A stretch of 64,000 nucleotides of DNA from Echinarachnius parma (taxonomy: Eukaryota > Echinodermata > Echinoidea > Clypeasteroida > Echinarachniidae): positions 1 through 64,000 of the forward strand of contig JBAMJV010008471.1 in assembly GCA_037951105.1 (NCBI GenBank), read 5' to 3'. Position numbers and translations under genes: made by a program. Positions within the stretch are counted from its first letter, which is position 1. Each line of letters starts with the position of its first letter. Below are positions 21,788 to 34,571 of the stretch, in pieces. The notes under the pieces were generated by a model that had not been told where the DNA came from, did no database searches, and saw nothing but the letters and a program-made list of their open reading frames with translations.

Positions 21788-23728
21788 TTTTTAGGAAGAC
21801 GCATTCAAATATATTATTTAAAGAAAAAATAATCTGTTAATATTAATGTTTGGTTTGGTTGTGGAGCAGCCGGCTCGGTGCACACGCTGAGATTGTCCCA
21901 TGTTGACCATAAAGCGCAATATTACTGCTTTTTCTTTTGCGTCTTTGTTTGATCTGGGCAAACAGAGAAAGCGAAAGGTTCACGGCTTCTGGCACGACTA
22001 CATCGATACCAAATCAACGGATCCATTCTGGACTCTGTTTGCTCTTCATAATCACTACTACCAAAACCTTTTGTAATTTATCAAATTAAAGATATCAACT
22101 GATAAACGTTGCATACTTTCCTAGATTTACTCTAGAGAAAGCAAAATTTTCTCTACGTTTTGCGCAATTTCATCGATGCCCAATCAATGCTTCCAAACTG
22201 GATTGTGTTTGCTGTCCATTATACAATACAAAAATTGATTTAATTTTTTTCCTTGAACTATACACACATGTCTCCTCACCAGTGTTATTGATAACTGATA
22301 TTATGTTCATATAAACCGTTCAGTTATAATCATATGGAAAGCAATGTTGGAAGACCAACCTGGACCCCTCTTTGTTCAGATTGATTTTCGACGCTCCGTG
22401 CGAGGAGAGAGCCTTTCAATGCTGGCAAGCGCCATGCTGTGCCACGGTTGCGTGTGCGTGTGTATTTTGTCGCGGCCGTAAGAGGGAGAGAAAGTGGCAC
22501 GTGTCTCGTGTACAGTAGCAGCTTGCACCAAAATACTGTGAATCATATTCTGCGTATTCGAATTAACCCACGCGTTGCCAAGGCCATGAAAAATGCAATG
22601 GCCTTCTTTGATAGTTGGGTACCATGAGTGTGAAAGCAAGTGTGATACAAATTACTGTATTAATAGTTTGTCCCTTTGTTCCGAATGCGCTTCTTTGTCC
22701 CTTTAAAGTGTATCATACATTATACAAACATTGCAGTGTAATGTCATGTTGTTGGAGTGGTGCCAACATTTGTCAGCATTTGTGCGATAATTGTGTGACT
22801 AATTTTAAGGCAGGACCTCCCTTTTGTTGCTAACGTTTGTAAAGTTGAATAATATTTGGGCTGAGCACCTGTTGTGAAGGTTTTGATAATACAAAGGGAT
22901 GCTAATCAATGTTTTAATTGTTTTCTTCTAACAGTCATCAAATTACATCATGTTTCTATTTAAGTATAATTAGATGATGAGATGATAAATGCTTTTATAC
23001 ATTGATTTAGTTATGTTGTTCAATTGAAATTTAAAAAATAAAAATTAAGTATTGGAAGTAGACAATTTATCTGGATGTTATGAGCATCATACATACATGT
23101 TTATAATGATTGTATTCAAAACAATTAGATTACAAGTAATTCAATTGTTAAATTTAAAAAAAAATAAGTCTGTTTCCTAATATCTTTTGTATATATATAT
23201 AAAATAGGTATTGAATAGATACTTTATCTATGAAATGAACACCAGACATGCCATTTTCTTTTTAGTTTTGTTGGCGGAGTCTTAAATCCTAGCTTCCCAA
23301 ATTGTTCTTGAAGTCTGCAGGTTCAGCACTATAGAGCCCGAACCGACGCAAACTCCGGAGTTAGTCTCTGTTCCAGTCCCTACATGTAGATTAGAGACAC
23401 AAATCGGTAAAACAAGTGTGAATATTTTTTTTTCTGCTTCTGTATGTTGTTGTCGTCACGCTCCATTTCCTAGAGGCCTCAAATATACTATACTACACAT
23501 AACGTCTTTCACCTTCTCACCGCAATGTTTATCCTAGCCTGCTGTCAAGACTTTTCCGCTGAGGTTTTTCTCTGAATGCAGCCTCTTCATAATGCATCCC
23601 GCATTTGGGGTTGTTCAGGAGTCTGGACTGCTATTCTGGTTAAATATGCTTGGCTAGAGTTGATCAAAGGCTACTTAATATGTCGTCACTCATATATCAT
23701 CTTTATTCCACTTCCTTTGCTTTCTGTT
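21788..23728. other. Intronic, no gene seen
   Basis: Plain AT-rich intron sequence. The ORFs here (up to 87 codons at 22376-22639) lack any recognisable feature. Confidence 0.4.
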
Positions 23729-23730
23729 CT

Positions 23731-24500
23731 GGGCCATTCTTTGAAAAGTGAAACTTTTTTGGAAAAATTGAAGTTTTATTTTTCTGTAGTTTTGTTCCAT
23801 TTTTGGAATGATCCATGTGTAAAGTTTCATGAAATACATGATTTGAAGTTTAAAATGAAACTTTTTTACTCATTTGCATAAATTTACATATTTCAATATT
23901 TTTCTAATAATCATAATTCAGAAAATAATCAAGATATCAAAAGGATAATTAGCAAGCTCATTCTTCTCACTTTCCTGTACAGGTTGATACCAACTTTGTA
24001 AAAATTCAACCTTTCATTCTTTTCTAAACCCGATATTATAAAATTCCCATTTTTCCATTCATATTGTACATGTCACACACGTGACCACCCCAAAATGTCA
24101 CACACGTGACCAGACGTTGCCACATAATTAAGTACTATAAAAAACAACGGTTTGATATAATTCTCATTCATTGCTATTGTTGTACTTACAAATGTATAGT
24201 ACTTCTCTGGTAATAAGATGAACATTATAGCTATTCATATTTTAAAGAATTTTCCAAATGAAATTTAGTTATGAAAAAAGCGCTCCGTGCGAAGTCACAC
24301 ACGTGACCCATGCCATTTGACCTCTGACATTGAGTTACGTAATCCTTATAAAATCTTTTGTGTTAAGTTTGAAAGACTACAACATATTCAAGTCACATAT
24401 GAAGTAAAAAATCATTATAGTCTCATACTTACTGAAATATAAGCATCCCATTTCAAAATTTGTCATGTTTTGGGTCACACACGTGACCAAGAATGGCCCT
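23731..24500. mobile_element. Foldback-end element with TCACACACGTGACC motifs
   Basis: The left end GGGCCATTCTTTGAAAAGTG is matched by an inverted right end (AAGAATGGCCC). TTCT flanks both sides and may be a short target duplication. The motif GTCACACACGTGACC, or a near-copy, occurs four times inside, at about 24071, 24097, 24295 and 24476. The element is about 770 bp and has no coding ORF. Confidence 0.55.
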
Positions 24501-25472
24501 TCTGTGTGTTATTACTTGTTGCTATTTTCCCCTTGGCTATTTCCATGGCAATTTCTTTTCCTTTTTTTTTCTTCTTTCATTTTTTAAATCCTTGTATCAA
24601 ATGTGTATGTTTGTAATTACTTTTCTCTCCCAAATAACAGTAATCCTTTGTGGCAATTAATTTCAATTTCATTTCTTATGTAATACTTTCAGTTCTTTAT
24701 ATTCTCACATATTTATACTCTTTTTCTCTCCAAAATAAACATTTCTGGCAGCAAATAATCCTTTGCAGAGATTAACTCTAGATCAGAGGTTGATAGAAAT
24801 ATAATTGAAGAAAAAAAACAGAACATTTGTTCATGAATATTTCTGCTGATTTATTCTCGCTTTCTCCACATGTGCTGCATCATACATGATGTTCCGTTCC
24901 ATTATGGGATGTATATCATCTTTACCTTTGTAGCCTGTGTTTCAGGCTTATTGTTATCGAGAAAAAAAGATAGGCTTGAAACATTTTTCAAAACACTGAC
25001 TTTGGATTAAAACAAGAGAAGATAACACACCAATTGATACATTAATTTCACTTACAAGTAGAATAATATCAAGTTGTAAATGCTTTTGGGTAACATTCAG
25101 ATGATTGAGAATGATTTAAAAAATAAGAAAACCAGAGGAAATTCACTCGGGCAGAATATTCTAGGCTATGCAGAAACCTATAGATGTTTAATTCACTAGA
25201 TGAAGTATCCAGTCCACGTCAAGTAGACCTGAAATCCCTTAATTTCATTCAGCCCATTTATTCTGGAAATAATAATCAAATTCATTAGTCCAGTCAGCCA
25301 TGAAATGACCTTGAGTACAGCACAAACTATTTCCTCTCTCACTGAAAAAAAACCCCCTGGAATATTCGCCATCTCACGTTCAAAGTCTTTCTACGTCATA
25401 GTCTCTACTCATCATCTATACTTAGCATAACTATTGTTGTTAATGATATATGGACTCCCCATATTTAATAGA
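24501..25472. other. Intronic, no feature seen
   Basis: AT-rich, with no recognisable repeat or coding block. Confidence 0.4.
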
Positions 25473-25795
25473 ACAGTCAAACCTGTCTTAGTGGCCACCT
25501 GCCTGTAGCAACCAACCTCCCTACAGTGGCCAACAAAATGATGCCCTGCATAGAAAAACAATATATTGTTAAACCTGTCTATAAGGCCACCTGTCTAGAA
25601 CAGTCAAACCTGTCTTAGTGGCCACCTGCCTGTAGCAACTAACCTCCCTACAATAGCCAACAAAATTCATGCCCTGAATAGAAAAACAATATATTGTTGA
25701 ACCTGTCTGTAAAGGTCACCTGTCTATAGTAGGCATCTTTTCTTGAAGCACTTCCTGTGGGTTGTCACTATACACACTTTTGACTAAGTACTGTA
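25473..25795. mobile_element. TCAAACCTGTC-type MITE with internal duplication
   Basis: Starts ACAGTCAAACCTGTCTTAG. Two tandem copies of a roughly 128-bp unit follow, with GTGGCCACCTGCCTGTAGCA and GAAAAACAATATATTGTT. The right end is degraded (ACACTTTTGACTAAGTA). Related copies at 58.5 and 61.8 kb end ACACAGGTTTG. CAGTC ends in a TA context suggest a Tc1/mariner-like family. Confidence 0.6.
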
Positions 25796-25809
25796 TTCAA
25801 ATGTAATGC

Positions 25810-26515
25810 ACAGTAGAATGCAGAATTGCATTTATGAGAATAAAATTACAGTACACTAAACTGACATTTTGAAAGGTTAGTATTCATGATATAATCGGTG
25901 ACCTGATGATTGCATGCACAATTTGCATGGTTTATTTGACATTCTTTGTTCACTTCACGATCGTTCACGATCATTCTACGAAACAGGTAAACTGTTGTCC
26001 CTGCATTTATGTATTGAACTAATGTTATTACCCACTGGTCACTAATACCATTATTTATATTAAATGAACGGTAATGCTGAATTGCAATTGGTGCATGAGA
26101 AATTAGAGTACTAGGTAGTGTTAAATGTGGTATTTACACTAACATAACAAGTTTTTTAGAGCGTTACCACCTGATGAATGTATGCGCAATTGCATAAATT
26201 GTTATTTTTTACTTTGTTTTCTTTGGTAATCAAATCTATAATATTCGTCATCTCTCTTCTGTCCTTTATCTATGACCATTCTTTGACAAATGTTCAAATG
26301 TTTCCCTACATAAAGGGAAGGCTAGATGTATATTTATTAGCCACTAACTCCTGATAAGTTAGTAATTCTATTTCTGAAAATTTTGCAAATGATGATTTGA
26401 AAATTTAGAGTAGGTAGATTTGACGTAATATTTACACTAACATTAATTAATTAGCAGAGTGCATCTATAGTATTGTTCATTGACGAATGCCTGCAATGCG
26501 CAATATGGCTTACAA
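25810..26515. repeat. Three diverged tandem units of about 270-300 bp
   Basis: Blocks containing AATGC(A/T)GAATTGCA, TATTTACACTAACAT and ACCTGATGAATGTATGCGCA recur three times with substantial divergence. No frame is conserved. Confidence 0.5.
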
Positions 26516-27955
26516 CAAAATTATGTAGGATGACATGACATTCAATATCCGACATTCAATATTAACATTGGATCAAATTAATCTACATCTGATATCAGTC
26601 GCTAGGAGACCATTTTGGAATGCATATTAGCATTATGTTTGCTGAGCTAATGAGCTTTACCATTAGACTGTACCGTATGTAATTGACATGTTAGTAATGA
26701 GGGAGCGACCTTTTATAAAAAAAACCTGGGAGTCATTGTTCACATATGTCACACAGTGCAGAGTAGATGAATCCACTACACACTTTGTTACAAATGTTTA
26801 GACCCTAGCATATCCTTTTCTGGTATTTTTGGAGATGGACATGCAGCTGTCATTGTGTTATTTCTTTTACATTATTGTAGAAATCTGACCGCTATTTAAA
26901 CATATTTTTATCCATCAAATCTGAGTGATATTGAAACAAAATTTACACTAGTAAACCTCATTACTAGCGTAAAAATATTCTTGGGACATCTTATTATCAT
27001 ACACTTATTCATGGCACCGACAGGTAACTGAAACGGTAACCATCCAAACGTTTGGTTACCGAACGAATATAGCAAAACCAGGCACTTGTAGTAATTCATG
27101 TTTTGAAGAAATTGGCATTTTAAGTTCACGCAATGTGTGTAAAAGACCTATGATTGTAAAATTGAAACAATCATATCTTCGCCAATTGTTGACCAATTAG
27201 TTCGAACGAAGCATCAAATGAAAGCTTGTGTGATGAGGCCTTTCTAATGGTGTGAAAATCAACATTTTGATTTTTACCGACAAGTGCCGGGTTTTGCTAT
27301 TGCCGGTCATATATTCTAAAGTCAATGGTAGAACAGGTAAATCGTACACAAACACTGTGTGTACATTTATATTCTGTTGCCCAGTATCCTGATTAAATCC
27401 AAACGAAAACGGCGGCCGTATAAGTGTAGGATGGTGGGAATTCAAATGCAAGGGAAATGGGGGGAGTTGTGGAATTAACAGGGGAAGATCATGGAGAACT
27501 TGTCATGAATATTTAAAGAGGAACGGTGGTGGGCCCAGGTGGGGGTTTTGTAGGCAAGAAGATCAATGTTTAGTCCCTTGCATTACCCCACAAAAACAAC
27601 ACAGAAACAAGAAAAAAGGGACAAATCTAAATAGGCTTATTATTCATAGGAATTAATGAAGTCTTTGGACAGTTAAATAGACTAATGTAGGGCTTCAGAT
27701 TATTGTAAATTTTTTTTTTGTTGCCACCACTACATGTACCTCCAAGTCACCCTATATTTGGACAAAACCCATCCCATATTTGGGCAAAACCACCTCATAT
27801 TGGAGCAAAATTACATGCATTCCAACGGCATGTACAGGTTATTTAATGAACACTGTTCGTCTATAGTGTATGAATGACAAATGGTAAAATGCCACATACA
27901 TCAATGTACATATATGGTGCTTATGATCTAGATAAGATGTTGAACTACTATTAAA
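26516..27955. other. Intronic, no gene seen
   Basis: No supportable gene. The opposite-strand ORFs at 26908-27129 and 27197-27451 lack any domain-like feature or splice support. Confidence 0.4.
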
Positions 27956-27957
27956 TC

Positions 27958-28640
27958 AGGGGCCACCTGTATTTTTCAGCCAACCTGCCTACTGTGGCCA
28001 CAAATGGTGGTTCCTTGCAGGAAAACACAATACTGAGGTATGTGTCTATAATGGCCACCTGTCGATAGCAGCCAACCTGCCTATAGCAGCCAACCTGCCT
28101 ATTGTGGCCACCAACAGTGTTCCCTTGCAGGAAAACACAACACTGTTGTACCTATCTATAATGGCCACCTGTCTATAGCAGCCAACCTGCCTACTGTGGC
28201 CACAAATGGTGGTCCCCTTGCAGGAAAACACAATACTGTTGTACCTGTTTATAATGTTCACCTGTCTATAGCATCCAACCTGTCTTCTGTGGCCACCAAC
28301 AGTGTTCCCTTGCAGGAAAACTCAATACTGTTGTACCTATCTATAATGGCCACCTGTCTATAGCAGCCAACCTGCCTATTGTGGCCACCAACAGTGTTCC
28401 CTTGCAGGAAAACACAATACTGTTGTACCTGTCTATAATGGCCACCAGTCTATAGCAGCCACCCTGCCTACTGTGGCCACAAATGGTGGTCCCCTGCAGG
28501 GAAACTCAATAATGTGGTATGTGTCTATAATGGCTACCTGTCTATAGCAGCCAACCTGCCCACTGTGGCCACAGACGTGATCCCCTGCAGAGAAACACAA
28601 TACTGTGGAACTGGTCATAGAGGTCAACTGTACAAGGTGG
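27958..28640. repeat. 92-bp tandem array from the TCAAACCTGTC family
   Basis: About seven units of roughly 92 bp contain CTATAATGGCCACCTGTCTA, TAGCAGCCAACCTGCCTA and TTGCAGGAAAACACAATACT. ATGGCC-type words recur at 28051, 28161, 28254, 28345, 28438 and 28529. The first spacing is longer because of an extra 18-bp AGCCAACCTGCC duplication. It ends near GGTTTTGACTGTAA, a remnant of the family terminus. Minus-strand ORFs through it are repeat artefacts. Confidence 0.85.
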
Positions 28641-29059
28641 CTTGTGGCCTCTTGTTTATTCTGGGTGGTTTTGACTGTAAGAAATCTGTGAGCAATCTCT
28701 AATACAGATAGGTAAATCCTTGTATTATAGAAGTACATGTAAGAAAATTATAATTTCTACTATATCCTTTCTAGCCATCAAATTTCGATCAAGGCCTTTA
28801 TCCATTTTCCTTCATTTTTAGATATATCAAAAATATCTAATTACCTTGTTTTCCTCAACCTCCCTTTTCTTGCGATCTATTTCCCCTCAATATCTGTATT
28901 ATTTGTCCCTCCTGCAAGTCCCTTATGTGTCCTTGGTCATTGAATAGCTGTCATTGTGTCGTAAGGCCTGCAAATTGGAAGTCCCCCCACCAATATTGAT
29001 TATTCCTCCAGTAATATGTCTCCCCTTCGAGACAGAAACCTGACCTTCTGTGATCAAAC

Positions 29060-29640
29060 AGTCAAATGCAAGTGATACGTTTTACCACCACCCTTTCACA
29101 CATGCGTAGAAAGCATCGTATCCGGCAGGTTGCATATGGATAGACCATGTATGAGAGGACATTTCAGTGTCTGATATATGTATCTACAAGTGCAATGCAA
29201 GTGATACGTCTTACCACCCTTTCGCACGTGCGTAAAAAGCATCGTATCAAATGGTGGACTAATGGATACATCTTGCCACCCTTTCACACGTGTGTAAAAA
29301 GCGTTACAAGTATCAAATGGTAGACTAATATATAGATGCTTGTTGAGAGGACATTTCAGTGTCTGATCAATGTATCTACAAATCGAATGCAAGTGATACG
29401 TCTTAACACCCTTTCACACGTGCTTGAAAAGCATTGTATCAAATGGTGGACTTATGGATAGACGCTTGTTGAGAGGACATTTCAGTGTCTGGTCAATTTA
29501 TCTACAAATCGAATGCAAGTGATACGTCTTACCGCCCTTTCACACATGCGTAGAAAGCATCATATCCAGCAGCTTGCATATGGATAGACCATGTATGAGA
29601 GGAAATGTCAGTGTCTGATCAATGTATCCACAAATAAAAT
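29060..29640. repeat. Tandem repeat, about 126-bp unit
   Basis: GCAAGTGATACGT recurs at 29068, 29197, 29389 and 29515, with the shared words CACCCTTTCACACGTGCG, AAAAGCATCGTATC and GAGAGGACATTTCAGTGTCT. One unit carries an extra 66-bp partial duplication (the 192-bp spacing). Confidence 0.85.
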
Positions 29641-29889
29641 GTTCACTGAGTAAAATGAAATGTTATTTACTGTACAGGCGTACATGGCCTACATGACGGA
29701 AGTATTGCAGTGAACAGAATACATTTATGAATCTCATAAAACTACAAGAAATTTGGTCCATGTCAGACCAGTTTGAATATTCAAAATGCAAATGTCCATC
29801 TTTAATATCCTTATTTCAAATTTCTTGTGTCTGAAAGGTTTGCCTGGTATACATTTTGTAAGTAGAACGTCAGATCACCAGTTATATTA

Positions 29890-30790
29890 TGATTAAAAAA
29901 GAGGCGGAGAGTTCTGCTATTTTGGGCATGAAAGAAATAAGACACAGTAATATGTTGAAACAGTTTTGCTATCCAGAGAAATTATACAATGCTGGGGAGA
30001 AATACTAGATGCAAAAAGAAGAAGGTTGAAACAGTTTTGCTATTTTGGCCGCGAAATTGATAACATTTGTATGTTCCGGTGTTGCTGTTTTGGGCACGAT
30101 AGAAATGAGAAATTGTAAACCGTTCTGTTTCTCAGGAGAAATTATGTATTTTTCTGGGGTGGAAATGCGATGCAAACAATAACAAGGCTGGAATTATCAA
30201 TCTATTTTTGGTATAAAAATACATTTAATTTGCTCATCTGTCAAAGTAATCCCAGATGTCAACAAGTGTGCATGTAAATATCTATAATTTTATTTATAAA
30301 TGGCCGAAGACCTTTTCAAAAACACATCGTTTGAAGAGCAGGCAACGGTTGTATGAAAATATTAATAGTACTGGCAAAAGCTGTTTATTCTTATTTTTGA
30401 CTTTGCCTTTTTTTTTTCTTACAGTAAAATCACAAATTTATTTATTAATTTCCTCCTTCAAAACCAAATTATTTGTGCTGCAGTTTGTTAAATGGAGAAG
30501 AGGAGAAAATGGCTGAGACTTAATACTCTGACTACTACTGGAAAAAAATGTTTGTTCTCAATTTTGATATATGGCTTTTTTGGTTAATTATGTAAAATTG
30601 CAGAATCGTAATTAATTCATCTATAACCATAAATAAGATGAATTAGTTGATGATGTCTGCAAAGTAAACAGTTTGTGCTGCTGTTTTTTAAAAATGTAAT
30701 GGAGAAGCGGAGAAAATGGTCGAGTATAGAACAACGAATAGTACTAGCAAAAGCTTGTTCTTTTTTGACATGGCCCAATATATTGTTGCA
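29890..30790. repeat. Weak tandem duplications
   Basis: At 29900-30180 the words TTTTGCTATTTTGG and GAGAAATTAT recur two to three times. At 30355-30780 ATTAATAGTACTGGCAAAAGC and TTGTGCTGC plus GGAGAAGAGGAGAAAATGG recur twice. Both are old and diverged. Confidence 0.45.
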
Positions 30791-31602
30791 GTTTAGATTG
30801 CAAAGGCATATTTCCCTGCATCTAATACCATTTGATGAATCAATTAATTAGTGATGTCTGCTAGGCGAGACGAAACAAACAGGCCGAGTACGGTGTTTTG
30901 ACAGACTATATATGCGCATTGTAATAGCCATATTTGTTTTGTTAGTCTTGCTTGGTGAAATAAGCCGTTAGTCATCACATATACGTACCGAGTTGACAAT
31001 TGTCTTATAATCATGCAATTAATGTACAATGATAGATCACTATAATATATTATATTAATTGTGTATGTTGAAGTACAATGTATAAGGTAACGTAAAATAT
31101 GTGCAATCCGCCAATCCCATTAAAAATGGGCCATACAAATAAATTAATTAATATTCGATCCATTAATTATATCAATGCAAGTGAATACAAAATGCATAAC
31201 GTTTACCCCATATGCATGCAATGAATAGGAATTCATAATTACATAATTTGTAAAATACCTCGATTAAACTTGTTCGTTATAATAATTGTACATTGTGATT
31301 AATACTAATTGTGATGTTCATCAATGGATACAATACAATGTACACAATGATGATAATTCCATACCTCTACAGTATGTATTGGGAATAAATTACATCTAGA
31401 TGTATTTCTATTACATCTGCCTCTTGTGGAAACCTTTATGAGGGAGGATGTACACAAAAGTCAAGGTCGTGTGTGGGCTGGTAGAGTCATATCCCAGTCT
31501 CCCCATTGAAAAAGTAATCATGCATTTACATTTACATGTACATAATATATCCTCTCCCATCTTAATATTAAAGGAAGCATTCAATTCAGCACACTGCCTC
31601 CT
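30791..31602. other. Intronic, no gene seen
   Basis: AT-rich sequence. TTAAAGGAAGCA at 31568 and an inverted TGCCTCCTTTAA just before copy C may be chance or a tiny TTAA element. Confidence 0.35.
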
Positions 31603-31986
31603 TTAAACGGATCTAGTAACATCGTCAAAATCAAATTGGAATTCTAGCGGTTCCCTCATACCTTGTTGTATTCTTGTTGTATTACCAATAGAAGCATGGA
31701 ACAGGTATTGGTTTGTTCAAATTCCCTTTTGTTATAACCTTATTTATGATTGAAGCGTTCAGATTTTTAACTATCCACTGGATAGTCATAACTGTGTGCA
31801 AAGTCAGTGCGATGAGTTAGCAAATCTCGCTTTGCTCTTTTAATCATTACTCGACCATATAACATCCATTCAACGTGAAATTTTCACACATTACTCGGTG
31901 GTGGACAAATCCGTCACAAACATTTACATTATGTCCACCATTCATCATTCTTTGCACATGATAACAAAGTTACTAGATCCCTTTAA
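31603..31986 (-). mobile_element. TTAA-flanked MITE, family 1, copy C
   Basis: 384 bp in opposite orientation to copies A and B. It is bounded by TTAA, with GATCTAGTAACATCGTC at the left and AAAGTTACTAGATCCCTTTAA at the right. It is more diverged than copies A and B. Confidence 0.8.
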
Positions 31987-32464
31987 CTCCTTTAATGCAC
32001 TTTCATATCATGAGCTAAACTTTACATGTAGTTCCAATAAGCTCTCTACAGATGGTTGTGCAAAATGGACAATTGATTAACATCCTGGAAATTAGAAATG
32101 GTCAGAGCTTGAATGATATTGTTTAGGACTGGTGTATAAACAATATCTTTAAGTAGCAAACAGAAATATTTTGTGATACAATAAATACAATATGTATGAT
32201 AATTCCACCTTTGAAATCAATGGGAATTCATTTTCTCTGCTCTCGCATTCTGCAAAAGGCTTCATGAGGATTGGAGAGTCAAGGTCACATGCACATTGAG
32301 CATGTATGGCAGCTTCATCTTGAAGTCTCCTCATTAAAAAAGTATGATATTAATATGGCTAAGACTCCTGTTTATTAGGAAGCATTCAATTGAAAAGTTA
32401 TTGGAATGTAATTATTATAATACCTTTCACATCATGACCTGGCTCATGCTTTCTTGAGCCAGAG

Positions 32465-32701
32465 TCTGTATCAATCAAACTGCTATTCTGCTGTAAATTC
32501 ATTTTTTGAAAGAATATAAAGGTACCCACATAACAGAGACAAAATCCAAAGCCAGGAAATTTAAGAATAACCGGTTAGAACTCACGAGTCTGTATCAAAC
32601 TGCTATTCTGCTGTAAATTCATTTTTTGAAAGAATATAAAGGTACCCACATAATAGAGACAAAATCCAAAGCCAGGAAATTTAAGAATAACCGGTTAGAA
32701 C
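32465..32701. repeat. Two tandem copies of about 120 bp
   Basis: The block from GTCTGTATCAA through AATAACCGGTTAGAAC is repeated at about 32465-32584 and 32587-32701 with very few differences. It is a young local duplication. Confidence 0.9.
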
Positions 32702-32793
32702 ACAAGATTACCTTTAAAGGTAGTTCAGATTCGTAAATCAGACACGTGGTGCCTTCTTGCGAACACCCTACGCACAGTGCGTGATACATAGGG

Positions 32794-33034
32794 CAGTGCT
32801 CGAAATTACCATAGGCCTGCTGGCCCGGGGCCACTAAAAATTAGCTTCAGGCCACCAAATTTCAGTGATACTAAATTCTACTGGCCCGATCGGGCTAGCA
32901 AATGTAACAGAATTTGTCATGCTTTCCTTTGTTTGAGGCCACCAGATATAGGTTTCAGGCTACTAGAAGTTGAACAATCTTGTTTTTACTTGCCCGACTG
33001 GGCCGCAAGGCAAAAATGTTAATTTCTAGCATTG
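32794..33034. mobile_element. CAGTGCTCGAAATTA-ended element
   Basis: The left end CAGTGCTCGAAATTA is matched by the inverted right end (TTAATTTCTAGCATTG). The interior has GGCCTGCTGGCCCGGGGCCA and TGGCCCGATCGGGC, resembling the 37- and 49-kb CAGGGCTC elements. Flanking octamers agree only partly, so the target duplication is unproven. Confidence 0.55.
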
Positions 33035-33461
33035 ATAAAGGCTCTGTGTTTGAATATGCAGTGTGCAAAAACTAGCCTCTAGTTCAAAATGGCGAACGGA
33101 AGTGTATAGCATCTCCTCAGCATAACGATCTTTATTAAACTAAATTAATACACAAAGGAAACTGACCAGAAATATATTGTATAAATGAAAAATGAGCAAA
33201 GATCTTTAAACTAGACGGGGGAAAAGTGAATTCCAATTGAAAGGCCTCCTGAGCACTCTGACCTTCCGTCATAATGATGTTCACGACTCGCTCACTCACG
33301 AGTCCGCCTTAACTACTCATTATACCTCGTCTGGCGTTTTTAAAGTGATCCATTATTAACGCCATCAGGTTTTTCCGAAAGTGATATTTGAGACTCGGAG
33401 TCGTAGACCAATATCATAAAAGCTTTCTTCAGGATGGTGTCTGAGGATGGTTTTAAACAAA

Positions 33462-33792
33462 ATGAACGCTGTTTACCTGGCAAAAAAAAATTGAATAATT
33501 TATGTCAGATTGTATCACCTCCTGCCCATTGATTTTGACTACAATTGAATAGCAGTCCAGAACCCTTTTAATACATGTACAGTCATGAATATCTCTCCAT
33601 TATTGGGGAGACATTAACAAAAAAAGGAATGTAAAAGCTGTTTACCTGGTGAGAAAAATGTGAAAATTGATGTGGGATTGTATCACCTACCGCCCGTTGA
33701 TTTTGACTACGATTGAAAAGCAGTCCAGAGACCCTTTTAATACAGTCATGAATATCTCCATTATTGGGGAGACATTCAAACAAAAAAAACTG
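33462..33792. repeat. Two tandem copies of about 165 bp
   Basis: GCTGTTTACCTGG, GATTGTATCACCT, TTGATTTTGACTAC and TATTGGGGAGACATT occur in the same order in both units. Divergence is modest. Confidence 0.85.
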
Positions 33793-34571
33793 TAACAGAT
33801 CTAAGTGATTTTGGTTGAATTGGCAAAGTTAATGGATCACTTTAACTACCCCCTCTACTGTCTGGTGTTATATTTAATTAGGGATAGGCAGAGCTGCCAA
33901 GTCTCCCTGATTTTGCAGGAGTCTCCCTGAAAATAGACCAAGATTAATGCATTGGATTTCATCCCATCAGCCAATCTCCCTGATTATATTTATTATTGTC
34001 ATATCTCCCTGATTTCTGATGAAATTTCCCTAAATATTTCTGATTGTTGAATTTCAATGTTGATAGCTCTGGGTAGGATTTGACAAAACATTTCTTATAT
34101 TCTTGATGTAATTTTTCTCGCAAATAGCGTTCTCTATTTCTTTGTTAGGTCAAACGCAGTTTTCATCGTAAAGTCTTATCTTCACGTTCCATCCAGATCT
34201 CTTTGGTTTGACAGTGATTTAAGATTTGTTGTTCCCTTTAAAATTTCCTTTCAAACCACCTCTTCCCAAAAACATTCTTTTTTGTCGCTATCTTTCTTGT
34301 CTTTCTTTAAATATCTTTCCTTCTCATCTCTTCCATCTCTCTCTTCCCTTTCCATCTTATTTGATCGATCTCTCCCTCCTTAATTTCTCCCCCCTTTCCC
34401 CTCTTTTTATTTTTATTTGTATTCCTCCGAATGTGCCTATTTACCCGGAAACAACAAGTCAGGCTTGCAAGCAAGTTACCACGGCAACCGAGGACACGGG
34501 GAGGAGGGGGGGACAAAGACGACTAGAAGCCTCAAAGTCAAAATGATGGGATCTTTGTCCTGAGTAGACAG
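33793..34571. other. Intronic, no gene seen
   Basis: Includes a pyrimidine-rich stretch at 34220-34430 that gives long but compositionally biased ORFs on both strands. I reject these as genes. Confidence 0.4.

Noticed and set aside
31568-31606. 39-bp TTAAAGGA...TCCTTTAA mini-element
   Set aside because: It overlaps the edge of MITE copy C and could arise by chance; no sequence between the ends to test.
34226-34546. 106-codon ORF in a pyrimidine-rich stretch
   Set aside because: Compositional artefact; ORFs arise on both strands and none has features.
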